From a virus, in the IMG/VR virus record IMGVR_UViG_3300021087_000654, positions 1 through 64,000 of that record: 64,000 bases of DNA; one strand, written 5' to 3'. A program made the translations under genes and the position numbers. Below, piece after piece: positions 8,950-16,158 of the stretch; position 1 is the stretch's first letter, and each line of letters opens with the position of its first letter. The notes beneath the pieces are model-generated. The model searched no databases. It saw only the letters and a program-made list of their open reading frames with translations, and was not told the origin of the DNA.

Positions 8950-10146
8950 TTAACTTGTTGTACCATACATTGTTTTTAATGCTGTGCCACTTGAATTTTT
9001 AATTACAATACTTGTTGAGTTACTAACTCCGCTAGACAATGTTAAAGCACCTGTTATTTTAACATTACCTACTACGTCTAATTTTTCCGCTGGAGTTGTT
9101 ATACCTATTCCAACGTTACCATCATTTCCAAATGTGACAACTGAATGGGCTGCAGTTGCGTCACTATTGTTAGCAAGACTATTTTGGACTATATGTAATT
9201 TTCCTCTTGCATAAGAAGTTCCATCATCTTCTAACATCATTCCAGTTTTGAAAAAACCTTCTGAATTAGATACTTTAAATAAAACACCTGCTGTACCTCC
9301 TGTATCAGAATTATCATTTTCCACATAGATAAAAGGATTTGCTGAATCTTTAATATGTAATTCTGCTAAAGGACTTGTTGTACCTATTCCAACATTACCA
9401 TTATCAACAATGTTAAAAGCATCCGCTGTGTCTTCGGTATCAATACCTAATGTCCATTGATTAGTAGCGTCATAATAACTTTTAATTCTGTGCTTAACAT
9501 TGGTGTTTTGTGTAAACTCCATGTCAACACCTTTACCAGCCGCATTTGGATTATCTAATTGTAATACTGTAGTAAGTGCTGCTGTATCAGGCGATACAAC
9601 GCTTAGCATTGAAGCAGGATTTGTAACACCTATTCCAACTTTACCATCATGTTTAATTCTTACTCTTTCGGAGCCAGTAGTTTCAAATATTAAATCTTGA
9701 GCAGATTGATTTGCTCCAATAACAGCATTTGAACTTTCAACTCTTAAATCTAATCGTTTATTACCACCATCTGTTGTTTCTAACCTTAATAGTGGCATGT
9801 CTACAGCAGACGCAGCTATATGAAATAGTTTGTTAGGATTATCTGTACCAATACCAACTCTACCTGCTGCTATATGTATTTCACTTGCTCCAATTTTTAA
9901 ATCTGTACCATCGCCATAGATATGTTCACCAGTGTTACCAAATTGTATTTGTGTATTTGCGTCTAGTAAAGTATTTGAATCAGTAACCATACCAGAACCA
10001 GTATACCCTATAGAACCTTGCGATCCTGTAAAACCACCTGTTAGTGGTTGTAAAGCCCACGCCTCACCATTCCATTTCCAGGTACGAGTACCTAGATTGT
10101 ATGTATCATTGAGCGACGGACCACTCGGAAAATTTATGCTTGGCAT
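8950..10146 (-). CDS. Putative tail-fibre/virion protein with GIGTxxP repeats
   Basis: A 398-residue virion-type protein. The first 40 residues (INFPSGPSLND, then GTRTWKWNGEAWALQPL) form a module also found at the start of the 11282-12214 protein, followed by a very short collagen-like stretch (GSQGSIGYTGS). The body repeats a GNVGIGTTSP...L motif about five times (e.g. near residues 96, 171, 250 and 345), a pattern seen in phage fibre beta-structures. The C-terminus ends with IVIKNSSGTALKT, a motif shared with three other virion proteins here. Two tandem late boxes lie 29-45 bases upstream. A fibre or adhesin role is inferred. Confidence 0.75.
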   Translation of the reverse strand: MPSINFPSGPSLNDTYNLGTRTWKWNGEAWALQPLTGGFTGSQGSIGYTGSGMVTDSNTLLDANTQIQFGNTGEHIYGDGTDLKIGASEIHIAAGRVGIGTDNPNKLFHIAASAVDMPLLRLETTDGGNKRLDLRVESSNAVIGANQSAQDLIFETTGSERVRIKHDGKVGIGVTNPASMLSVVSPDTAALTTVLQLDNPNAAGKGVDMEFTQNTNVKHRIKSYYDATNQWTLGIDTEDTADAFNIVDNGNVGIGTTSPLAELHIKDSANPFIYVENDNSDTGGTAGVLFKVSNSEGFFKTGMMLEDDGTSYARGKLHIVQNSLANNSDATAAHSVVTFGNDGNVGIGITTPAEKLDVVGNVKITGALTLSSGVSNSTSIVIKNSSGTALKTMYGTTS

Positions 10147-10174
10147 TTTCTATCCTTTAATTGTTCTCTCACCA

Positions 10175-10191
10175 TATTTATAATATTTATA
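10175..10191 (-). promoter_or_regulatory. Two tandem T4-type late promoter boxes
   Basis: TATAAATA occurs twice on the minus strand (10184-10191 and 10175-10182), one base apart, between the terminator at 10225-10248 and the gene at 8950-10146. Either would give a leader of about 20-35 bases that includes AAAGGA. Confidence 0.75.
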
Positions 10192-10224
10192 CAATGCTTA
10201 AGTAAGCTATTTTCCAATAAAAAA

Positions 10225-10248
10225 CCCCCGGAACCGAAGTACCGGGGG
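10225..10248 (-). terminator. Rho-independent terminator after the 10284-11216 gene
   Basis: The minus strand reads CCCCCGG...TTCG...CCGGGGG followed by TTTTTT: a GC-rich 7-bp stem with an inner C-G/A-T extension around a TTCG loop. It lies 36 bases past the stop of the upstream gene and just before the tandem late promoters, cleanly separating two transcription units. Confidence 0.9.
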
Positions 10249-10283
10249 TTAATTTCGTTTAGTTAATTACTAGCGTATTTAGA

Positions 10284-11216
10284 TTATGCTTTTACAATCT
10301 TTAATACGTGAGTTGCCGCTGTGGATGTTGATCCTCCAGGGAACTCCTGAGCTCTGTAATCATCGCCTCCAACTTGATTAGTTGCGTAAGTAGCACCATC
10401 TAGTATAGTATTAGCCATACCTGATCCTCTTGTCGTTCCTGATCCGTTGAAATTATATCTAATAGTATATCCGTCTCCTGAACTAGCAGCTGTATACTTA
10501 ATCCAAGCTTGACAAAGTGTGTCAAAACCTGCACCAGTTTCCTGTAGGTCATTTGATCCGTCTATATTTAAAAGACTTGCGTATGAAGACGTAGCACCAT
10601 TTACTCTTTGTAAATAGTAACTAGTAATCGTTGTAGGGTTATCAAGTGCGTGTGATCCAATCGTACCAGCAGCATAAGCGCCTGTGTTGGCTCTTGTGTC
10701 TACAAATATCGGCGTGGATGCTCCACTAACTTCAGTGGCACCAGCAACAGAAGCAGCTGTTGATACAAAATATGTACCCCCTTGTTGCGTTGTTGTGGTA
10801 CTTGCTGTAAGTAGATCAATAGCAGGATGTAAGAACGTATCCTTAATATCTGCTAAAGGCATTGCTTGAACTTCTCCACCACTTGTGTAGTAAATTGGCC
10901 AAGTTTTGCCTGAGTCAGCTGTCGGCGAACCGGGCGTAACTGTTTGTTCTACTTTATCATAGTTAACTGTAACTGTTTGTGGGTCTTGTGTTGTTCCTTG
11001 ACTAGGAAAAGAGGACGCATGAGTCGAATGTGTACCTGCTTGTTTTCTAGTATCGCTTATTGATCCTAGATTACCGCCACTACCTTGAACAGACAGAACA
11101 ACTGACGGACTTTGAGAATATTGATAAACAATATTATCAACGACTGCGTCAATCTGAGCTGAAGTCATTTCAATTAAATTACCCCCACTGTATATTAATG
11201 GGTTTCGTGTAGCCAT
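10284..11216 (-). CDS. Putative virion structural protein
   Basis: A 310-residue protein without a named family that I can recognise. It begins MATRNPLIYSGGNLIEMT, which looks like structural proteins of marine T4-like phages, and is rich in Ser, Thr, Gly and Ala with no membrane segment or catalytic motif. It sits in the fibre block, upstream of a terminator and downstream of the collagen-like 11282-12214 gene, with an AGAAGGAGAAAA ribosome site. A decoration, whisker or fibre role is inferred from position and composition only. Confidence 0.7.
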   Translation of the reverse strand: MATRNPLIYSGGNLIEMTSAQIDAVVDNIVYQYSQSPSVVLSVQGSGGNLGSISDTRKQAGTHSTHASSFPSQGTTQDPQTVTVNYDKVEQTVTPGSPTADSGKTWPIYYTSGGEVQAMPLADIKDTFLHPAIDLLTASTTTTQQGGTYFVSTAASVAGATEVSGASTPIFVDTRANTGAYAAGTIGSHALDNPTTITSYYLQRVNGATSSYASLLNIDGSNDLQETGAGFDTLCQAWIKYTAASSGDGYTIRYNFNGSGTTRGSGMANTILDGATYATNQVGGDDYRAQEFPGGSTSTAATHVLKIVKA

Positions 11217-11281
11217 ATTTTATTTTCTCCTTCTTTTGTTTTCTGTTAAGATAATTATTATTAGTTAGTAACTATCTGCTA

Positions 11282-12214
11282 TTACGTAGCGTTTCCTATG
11301 ATTGTCTTTTGAGTAACACCACTAGAGTTTTTGATTAACAACGTCACAGCTGAGCTGAAATTAGATGAATCAATAGTACTAACTTGAGCACCTTTTGATC
11401 CAGTAAATCCAACAACACCTTGGTTAGAAAGTTCTACCCATTGTGTACTATTACCATCATTGTAGTAAAAGTATTGTACACCAGTAGCGTTATCTACCCA
11501 TATATCGCCTTCGCCCACACCTGAAGTAGGTGGAGTTGCAGCTGTTGTAATATCAAGGTTTCCTTCTGATCCTGTAAATCCTTTAGAACCTGTGAAACCA
11601 ATGTCTCCTTTTGATCCTGTGAATCCAATATCACCTTTTGATCCTGTAAATCCTTTAGAACCTGTGAAACCAATGTCTCCTTTTGATCCAGTAAATCCTT
11701 TAGAACCTGTGAATCCAATATCACCTTTTGATCCTGTATATCCTATAACACCTTGTATACCTTGATCTCCTTTTGATCCTGTGAAACCAATGTCTCCTTT
11801 AGAACCAGTGAAACCAATATCACCTTTAGAACCTGTAAAACCAATTGTACCAGAAAGGTCAGATACGAATGAGTATACTGTTCCGTTCCATAAATACAAT
11901 CTAGAATTTTCGGCGTCTGTTAGTGATCCATTTTCAATTATAGCAAATTCACCTGTAGCTATGCCACTTGGTGATGTGTCTGCTGATAGAGCTGCAACAC
12001 TAGCATAAGTCTTCGCAATGTTGAAACCTAAACCAGTAGCACCTTTAGAGCCTGTAAAACCAATATCACCTTTAGAACCGGTATAACCGATTGATCCAGT
12101 GAAACCTGCTGTTAACGGCTGTAGCGCCCACCCATTTCCGTTCCATTTCCACTGACGTGTGCCGAGTGTGTATAGATCGTTTAACGAGGGACTATTTGGA
12201 AAGTTTATTGCCAT
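11282..12214 (-). CDS. Collagen-like tail fibre protein
   Basis: A 310-residue fibre. Domains: N-terminal module (1-36, FPNSPSLND...WKWNGNGWALQPL) shared with the 8950-10146 protein; a short Gly-X-Y stretch (38-61); a spacer (62-121); a strict Gly-X-Y run (122-218) built from GFTGSKGDI units with lysine at the Y position; a module GDIWVDNATGVQYFYYNDGNS also present in the 12395-14005 protein; and a C-terminal LLIKNSSGVTQKTIIG tail shared with three other proteins. AGGAG precedes the ATG. A late box at 12332-12339 drives it, with a hairpin at the start of the predicted leader. Trimeric collagen-like folding is inferred. Confidence 0.85.
   Translation of the reverse strand: MAINFPNSPSLNDLYTLGTRQWKWNGNGWALQPLTAGFTGSIGYTGSKGDIGFTGSKGATGLGFNIAKTYASVAALSADTSPSGIATGEFAIIENGSLTDAENSRLYLWNGTVYSFVSDLSGTIGFTGSKGDIGFTGSKGDIGFTGSKGDQGIQGVIGYTGSKGDIGFTGSKGFTGSKGDIGFTGSKGFTGSKGDIGFTGSKGDIGFTGSKGFTGSEGNLDITTAATPPTSGVGEGDIWVDNATGVQYFYYNDGNSTQWVELSNQGVVGFTGSKGAQVSTIDSSNFSSAVTLLIKNSSGVTQKTIIGNAT
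11561..11851 (-). repeat. Gly-X-Y (GFTGSKGDI) repeat run
   Basis: In-frame 18- and 27-base units encoding GFTGSKG(DI), about 97 codons with glycine at every third residue. The near-identical DNA units could recombine with the related runs at 13190-13675 and 15226-16002. Confidence 0.9.
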
Positions 12215-12305
12215 TTTGTTTGTCTCCTAATTTATTGTTTTGTTTTGTCTTTTTTAATTAAAAAATTCAATACTGTACATCTTATAACAATTATTTTATC
12301 TTGCA

Positions 12306-12325
12306 AGAAAGGTTTCGTTCTTTCT
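12306..12325 (-). promoter_or_regulatory. Hairpin at the 5' end of a predicted late message
   Basis: AGAAAG / CTTTCT with an 8-base loop. Its first base is +2 of the message predicted from the late box at 12332-12339. It has no T tract on the minus strand. A 5'-end stabilising role is inferred. Confidence 0.4.
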
Positions 12326-12331
12326 ACAATC

Positions 12332-12339
12332 TATTTATA
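12332..12339 (-). promoter_or_regulatory. T4-type late promoter box
   Basis: Minus-strand TATAAATA in the 180-base gap between two fibre genes, predicting a start near 12326 and a leader of about 112 bases for the 11282-12214 gene. Confidence 0.75.
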
Positions 12340-12347
12340 ATATATAA

Positions 12348-12375
12348 ACACTATACAAGACATATAATATAGTGT
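12348..12375 (-). terminator. Possible weak terminator after the 12395-14005 gene
   Basis: An inverted repeat ACACTATA / TATAGTGT with a 12-base loop, followed on the minus strand by TTTATATATT. It lies 20 bases past the stop of the fibre gene and just before a late promoter, the same terminator-then-promoter order as at 10175-10248. It is AT-rich, so its strength is doubtful. Confidence 0.35.
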
Positions 12376-12394
12376 CCATCAAAATTTATTTTAT

Positions 12395-14005
12395 CTACGT
12401 ACCAACTGTACCACCATTTAAGCACCAACCAGCACCGTCCCATACGCAGGAGAAAGTATTGGCGTAAACGCCACCTGTAGTATCTAATCTCCATATATGT
12501 GAACCTTTTAATTCTGTTGCTCCTGTTGATATATTAACAACTTTTGCGTTAGCTACTGTAATATCGCTATATGTTGAAGTTGTTACGCCTGATTTATAGA
12601 AAATTAACTCTTGTCCTATATAAGTGCCGTCCTGAAGTGTATAATTTATACTTGATGTAATAAAGTGATTACGTTTTGTTATATCTAAAGCGCCTGGAGC
12701 TTCATTCGCTATGTATTCACTTGTTGTTATATGAGAACCTGCTACAGTTAATTTATCACTTGTAAGTCCAATGCTTACCTCATTTGTTCCCATTTTTAAA
12801 CTGTTACTAGTTAAGAATAAGTGTCTAACTTTTCTATCAGCACTACCTATGTCATATGTTGAATTTGCTACAGGTAATAAATGTCCACTATTTGTAATAT
12901 CCCAACGGTCAGTACCTTCAGTTTTTATAGTAACTTCGCCATCTGTACCAGTATCAACTACTGTCACAGCACTATTGCCAACTGATATAGAACTTCCTCC
13001 TGTTCCTGCCGAACCTGTAAAACCAGTTGAGCCTGTAAATCCTACTATACCACTATTTGCTAATTCTACCCATTGATTACTATTGCCGTCATTCATGTAG
13101 AAGTATTGAATACCTGTTGCGTCATCTATCCAAACATCTCCAAGTCCTGCTGAAACAGGTGGAGTTGAATTTAATGTAACATCTAAATTTCCTTCTGATC
13201 CTGAATAACCAATTACACCTTGATCGCCTTTTGATCCTGAATACCCAATTGATCCTGTATAACCAATTGATCCAAGATCACCTTTTGATCCTGTAAATCC
13301 TATTATACCTTGAATACCTTGATCGCCTTTTGATCCTGTATAACCTAAATCTCCTTTTGATCCAGTAAAACCAACGGCGCCAGCTGTACCTGCTGTACCT
13401 TTTGATCCTGTGAAACCTACACTACCAATATCTCCTTTTGATCCTGTAAATCCTGTTGCACCTGTTCCACCATCAGCACCTTTTGATCCTGTAAAACCTA
13501 CAGTACCAATATCTCCTTTTGATCCTGTAAAACCTACAGCGCCAGTATCTCCTTTTGATCCTGTATAACCTAAATTTCCTTTTGAGCCAGTGAAACCAAC
13601 GGCGCCGGCTGTACCAGTATCTCCTTTTGATCCTGTAAAACCAATTGCACCTGCTGATCCTGTATAACCTACTCCACCACTTGTACTGAATAATGACCAG
13701 TTACCGTCCGCATTTGGAACAGCACCTGTTATAGTACTACGAACTTCTGAACCTAAAAGTTTATAAGTGTAATACTTGTCGCCTGTGTAAGTTGTGGAAC
13801 CGGAAGTATATGTGTTCTTAACATAAACTAACATACCTTCCTGGATTCTTGCTCCAGCAATATCTGTTAATCTATCACTAACGTTACCTGTTATGGAATG
13901 GAGTGTACCTCTAACTTCTGTATCTAATACTATTGGAGCATTAGTGCCGGTACTCCATGTACCTGGCCAGACGTTTCGGGTTAATCCATCGTAATTACTT
14001 GCCAT
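12395..14005 (-). CDS. Collagen-like tail fibre protein
   Basis: A 536-residue fibre. Residues 1-110 form an N-terminal domain with no obvious family. Residues 111-272 are a Gly-X-Y run of GFTGSKGD/GYTGSKGD units. Next comes a module GDVWIDDATGIQYFYMNDGNS, matched in the 11282-12214 protein. A C-terminal half follows, with TYDIGSADRKVRHLFLTSNSL (about 385-405), a pattern common before fibre tips, and a terminal CVWDGAGWCLNGG. The ATG overlaps the last base of the 14005-16041 stop (TAATG), so the two fibres are probably translated as a coupled pair. A receptor-contact role is inferred. Confidence 0.83.
   Translation of the reverse strand: MASNYDGLTRNVWPGTWSTGTNAPIVLDTEVRGTLHSITGNVSDRLTDIAGARIQEGMLVYVKNTYTSGSTTYTGDKYYTYKLLGSEVRSTITGAVPNADGNWSLFSTSGGVGYTGSAGAIGFTGSKGDTGTAGAVGFTGSKGNLGYTGSKGDTGAVGFTGSKGDIGTVGFTGSKGADGGTGATGFTGSKGDIGSVGFTGSKGTAGTAGAVGFTGSKGDLGYTGSKGDQGIQGIIGFTGSKGDLGSIGYTGSIGYSGSKGDQGVIGYSGSEGNLDVTLNSTPPVSAGLGDVWIDDATGIQYFYMNDGNSNQWVELANSGIVGFTGSTGFTGSAGTGGSSISVGNSAVTVVDTGTDGEVTIKTEGTDRWDITNSGHLLPVANSTYDIGSADRKVRHLFLTSNSLKMGTNEVSIGLTSDKLTVAGSHITTSEYIANEAPGALDITKRNHFITSSINYTLQDGTYIGQELIFYKSGVTTSTYSDITVANAKVVNISTGATELKGSHIWRLDTTGGVYANTFSCVWDGAGWCLNGGTVGT
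13190..13675 (-). repeat. Gly-X-Y repeat run
   Basis: About 162 codons of collagen-like triplets with recurrent GFTGSKG and GYTGSKG units, related at DNA level to the runs at 11561-11851 and 15226-16002. Confidence 0.9.
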
Positions 14006-16041
14006 TAGCTAATCTCCACATATGTTGTTCCTGGTTGTAAAGTAAATCCGTATAAGTGATAAGGCTCTGCAACGAATCCTGATGGCGCTGCTGTTGGTAT
14101 TAAGCCAACTAATCCACCATCTGTAGTAGATACATCACTTAATAATCCAGCACTAGCACCAGTTTTAAATGTTGTTGGTTGTGTAACCGAATTCCTTACA
14201 GCAAACCAAAAAGCACGAGGATTAGAATCACTATTGTTCACTGCTTGGACGGAAAAATCATGAGTCTGATTGGCTAGTTGATTTGCTGCTGAGTCGAAAC
14301 CGGTTGACGTACTATCATCTATTATATCTGTAAGTGTGGGAGGGGATCCTACACTTGTACTCCAAATCCAAAAACTTGGATATGAAAATGTAGCAGATAC
14401 GTTTGAAGTTGTTGATGATTGCGTGTCGGTGTACGATGAACCGGTTACGTTTACAGGTCTTGTGAAAGTCGTTGTGTTTGAAATTGTACGTGTTGTTCCA
14501 GTATTGTCTTTATGTATTGGATCAGTAAACGTAAATGTACCACTAACGTATCCACTTCCTGATGTGTTGTTCAAAGAACCTCCTGCTGCTGTTAAACTAT
14601 GTGAAGTATTACTATTAGTTAAAATATTACTTACATTAGTAGAGTAAGAGGTACTTGAATATGTTTTTAAGAATGTTTCACCACTCTTATTACTTTTAGA
14701 TAAACTATGAGAAGCTGTTCCCCAATTGACCGAGAAACTAGTATCTGAAGCTGTATATTCTTGCTCAGTACCATTGTTATGATTAAATTTAATTGTAGCT
14801 CCTGCTGAACCACCACTACGAGTAGTTGATGTTGATCTAATAAATGAACTTGAATTGTTTGTAGTGAAAGATTGATTCCAATCTACACCACCAGCCGGTG
14901 TTTGTGAATAACTACCTGCTGAATAATTAGTTAAAGTTCCGTTAACACTTCCACTTGTTTGAGTGATAGAGTAAACTGAACTTATAAAATCATTTGTAAC
15001 GTCACTAGGGTTATCTACTGATACAGAAAATCCTGTAACTGGTTGATCCCATTTTGGAGAAGTTGGAGAACTACTTGCTGAAAATGTTGGAGTAAATGTT
15101 GCTAAAGTTAATCTTAAAAGATCACTTGAAAATTCTGCTGTTCTAATTGTATTTGTTGTACCACCTTCTTTATAACCTGTAAGTGTTCTATAATCTCCTG
15201 AAGTTGTAAATACAAATGGAGAACCTGTACCTGTACCTGCTGAACCAGTGAAACCAATTGCACCTACTGATCCTGTAAATCCTGTTCCTGCTGAACCAGT
15301 GAAACCAACAGCGCCTGCTGTTCCTGCGTCACCTTTTGATCCTGAATAACCTAAATCACCTTTTGATCCAGAAAATCCAACTGCACCTGTAGCTCCAATA
15401 TCACCTTTTGATCCTGAATAACCTAAAGTTCCTTTTGATCCTGTAAAACCAACTGCACCAGCAGCTCCTGAATCTCCTTTTGATCCAGTATAACCACCAC
15501 CTGGTCCTTGAGCACCAACTGATCCTGTGAAACCTGCACCTGTTGATCCAGTAAAACCTAAACCTCCAGTATCTCCTTTTGATCCTGAAAATCCAACTGT
15601 ACCAGCTGCTCCAGTATCTCCTTTTGATCCTGAAAATCCAACTGCACCTGTAGCTCCAATATCACCTTTTGATCCAGTGAAACCTGCACCTGTTGATCCT
15701 GTAAAACCAACGGCGCCATCCGAACCATCTGTACCGTCAACACCTTTTGATCCTGTGTATCCTGCACCTACTGATCCAGTGAAACCTACTGTACCTAGAT
15801 CGCCTTTTGATCCAGTATAACCAACAGCACCTGCTGATCCAGTGTAACCTGCACCTGCTGATCCTGTATAACCTAAACCTCCGACTGATCCTGAATATCC
15901 TTGTGAACCGGAATAACCACCGGGTGAGCCTGCAACTCCAGCTGCTCCAGCTGATCCTGTGAAACCTGCTGTACCCGCCGATCCAGTATAACCTATACGC
16001 CCTAGGCCTACTCTTACTCCTGCGCCTTTAATTACTGGCAT
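14005..16041 (-). CDS. Large collagen-like tail fibre/adhesin
   Basis: A 678-residue fibre. Residues 14-272 are an almost unbroken Gly-X-Y run (GYTGSAG, GFTGSKG and GFSGSKG units), the longest in the window. Residues 275-678 are Ser/Thr/Asn-rich beta-type sequence (GSVNGTLTNYSAGSY, TFTFTDPIHKDNTGT) ending in YHLYGFTLQPGTTYVEIS, likely the receptor-facing part. A GGGGGATAAG ribosome site precedes the ATG. Its promoter is half of the palindromic late promoter at 16109-16120, shared back-to-back with the glycosyltransferase gene at 16159. That pairing suggests, but does not prove, a link between fibre and glycan enzymes. Confidence 0.83.
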   Translation of the reverse strand: MPVIKGAGVRVGLGRIGYTGSAGTAGFTGSAGAAGVAGSPGGYSGSQGYSGSVGGLGYTGSAGAGYTGSAGAVGYTGSKGDLGTVGFTGSVGAGYTGSKGVDGTDGSDGAVGFTGSTGAGFTGSKGDIGATGAVGFSGSKGDTGAAGTVGFSGSKGDTGGLGFTGSTGAGFTGSVGAQGPGGGYTGSKGDSGAAGAVGFTGSKGTLGYSGSKGDIGATGAVGFSGSKGDLGYSGSKGDAGTAGAVGFTGSAGTGFTGSVGAIGFTGSAGTGTGSPFVFTTSGDYRTLTGYKEGGTTNTIRTAEFSSDLLRLTLATFTPTFSASSSPTSPKWDQPVTGFSVSVDNPSDVTNDFISSVYSITQTSGSVNGTLTNYSAGSYSQTPAGGVDWNQSFTTNNSSSFIRSTSTTRSGGSAGATIKFNHNNGTEQEYTASDTSFSVNWGTASHSLSKSNKSGETFLKTYSSTSYSTNVSNILTNSNTSHSLTAAGGSLNNTSGSGYVSGTFTFTDPIHKDNTGTTRTISNTTTFTRPVNVTGSSYTDTQSSTTSNVSATFSYPSFWIWSTSVGSPPTLTDIIDDSTSTGFDSAANQLANQTHDFSVQAVNNSDSNPRAFWFAVRNSVTQPTTFKTGASAGLLSDVSTTDGGLVGLIPTAAPSGFVAEPYHLYGFTLQPGTTYVEIS
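15226..16002 (-). repeat. Gly-X-Y repeat run
   Basis: About 259 codons of collagen-like triplets. The repetitive DNA also leaves long open frames in other phases (e.g. plus strand 15527-15820), which are shadows. Confidence 0.9.
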
Positions 16042-16108
16042 GTCTTAATTCTTATCCCCCTCATGTTAAGTCCAAGCATTGACTTTTTTTTGTAACTCTG
16101 TTATAGTA

Positions 16109-16120
16109 TATTTATAAATA
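16109..16120. promoter_or_regulatory. Palindromic bidirectional late promoter TATTTATAAATA
   Basis: Two T4-type late boxes fused into one palindrome: TATAAATA on the plus strand (16113-16120) and on the minus strand (16109-16116). It sits in the 117-base gap between divergent genes, giving leaders of about 33 bases (plus) and 62 bases (minus). Confidence 0.75.
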
Positions 16121-16158
16121 ATCTGTAGTGAATTGATACTCAAAATAAAAAATTATAA

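Noticed and set aside
11494-11724. Minus-strand frame rich in LKDLQDQKE
   Set aside because: A phase-shifted reading of the repeat run inside the 11282-12214 fibre gene.
15527-15820. Plus-strand open frame rich in Pro-Val-Asp-Pro
   Set aside because: It is the antisense reading of the Gly-X-Y repeat DNA; the minus frame is the real fibre gene and the plus frame has no ribosome site.
11561-16002. CRISPR-like repeat array
   Set aside because: The repeats are in-frame codons for Gly-X-Y triplets without unique spacers of constant length.
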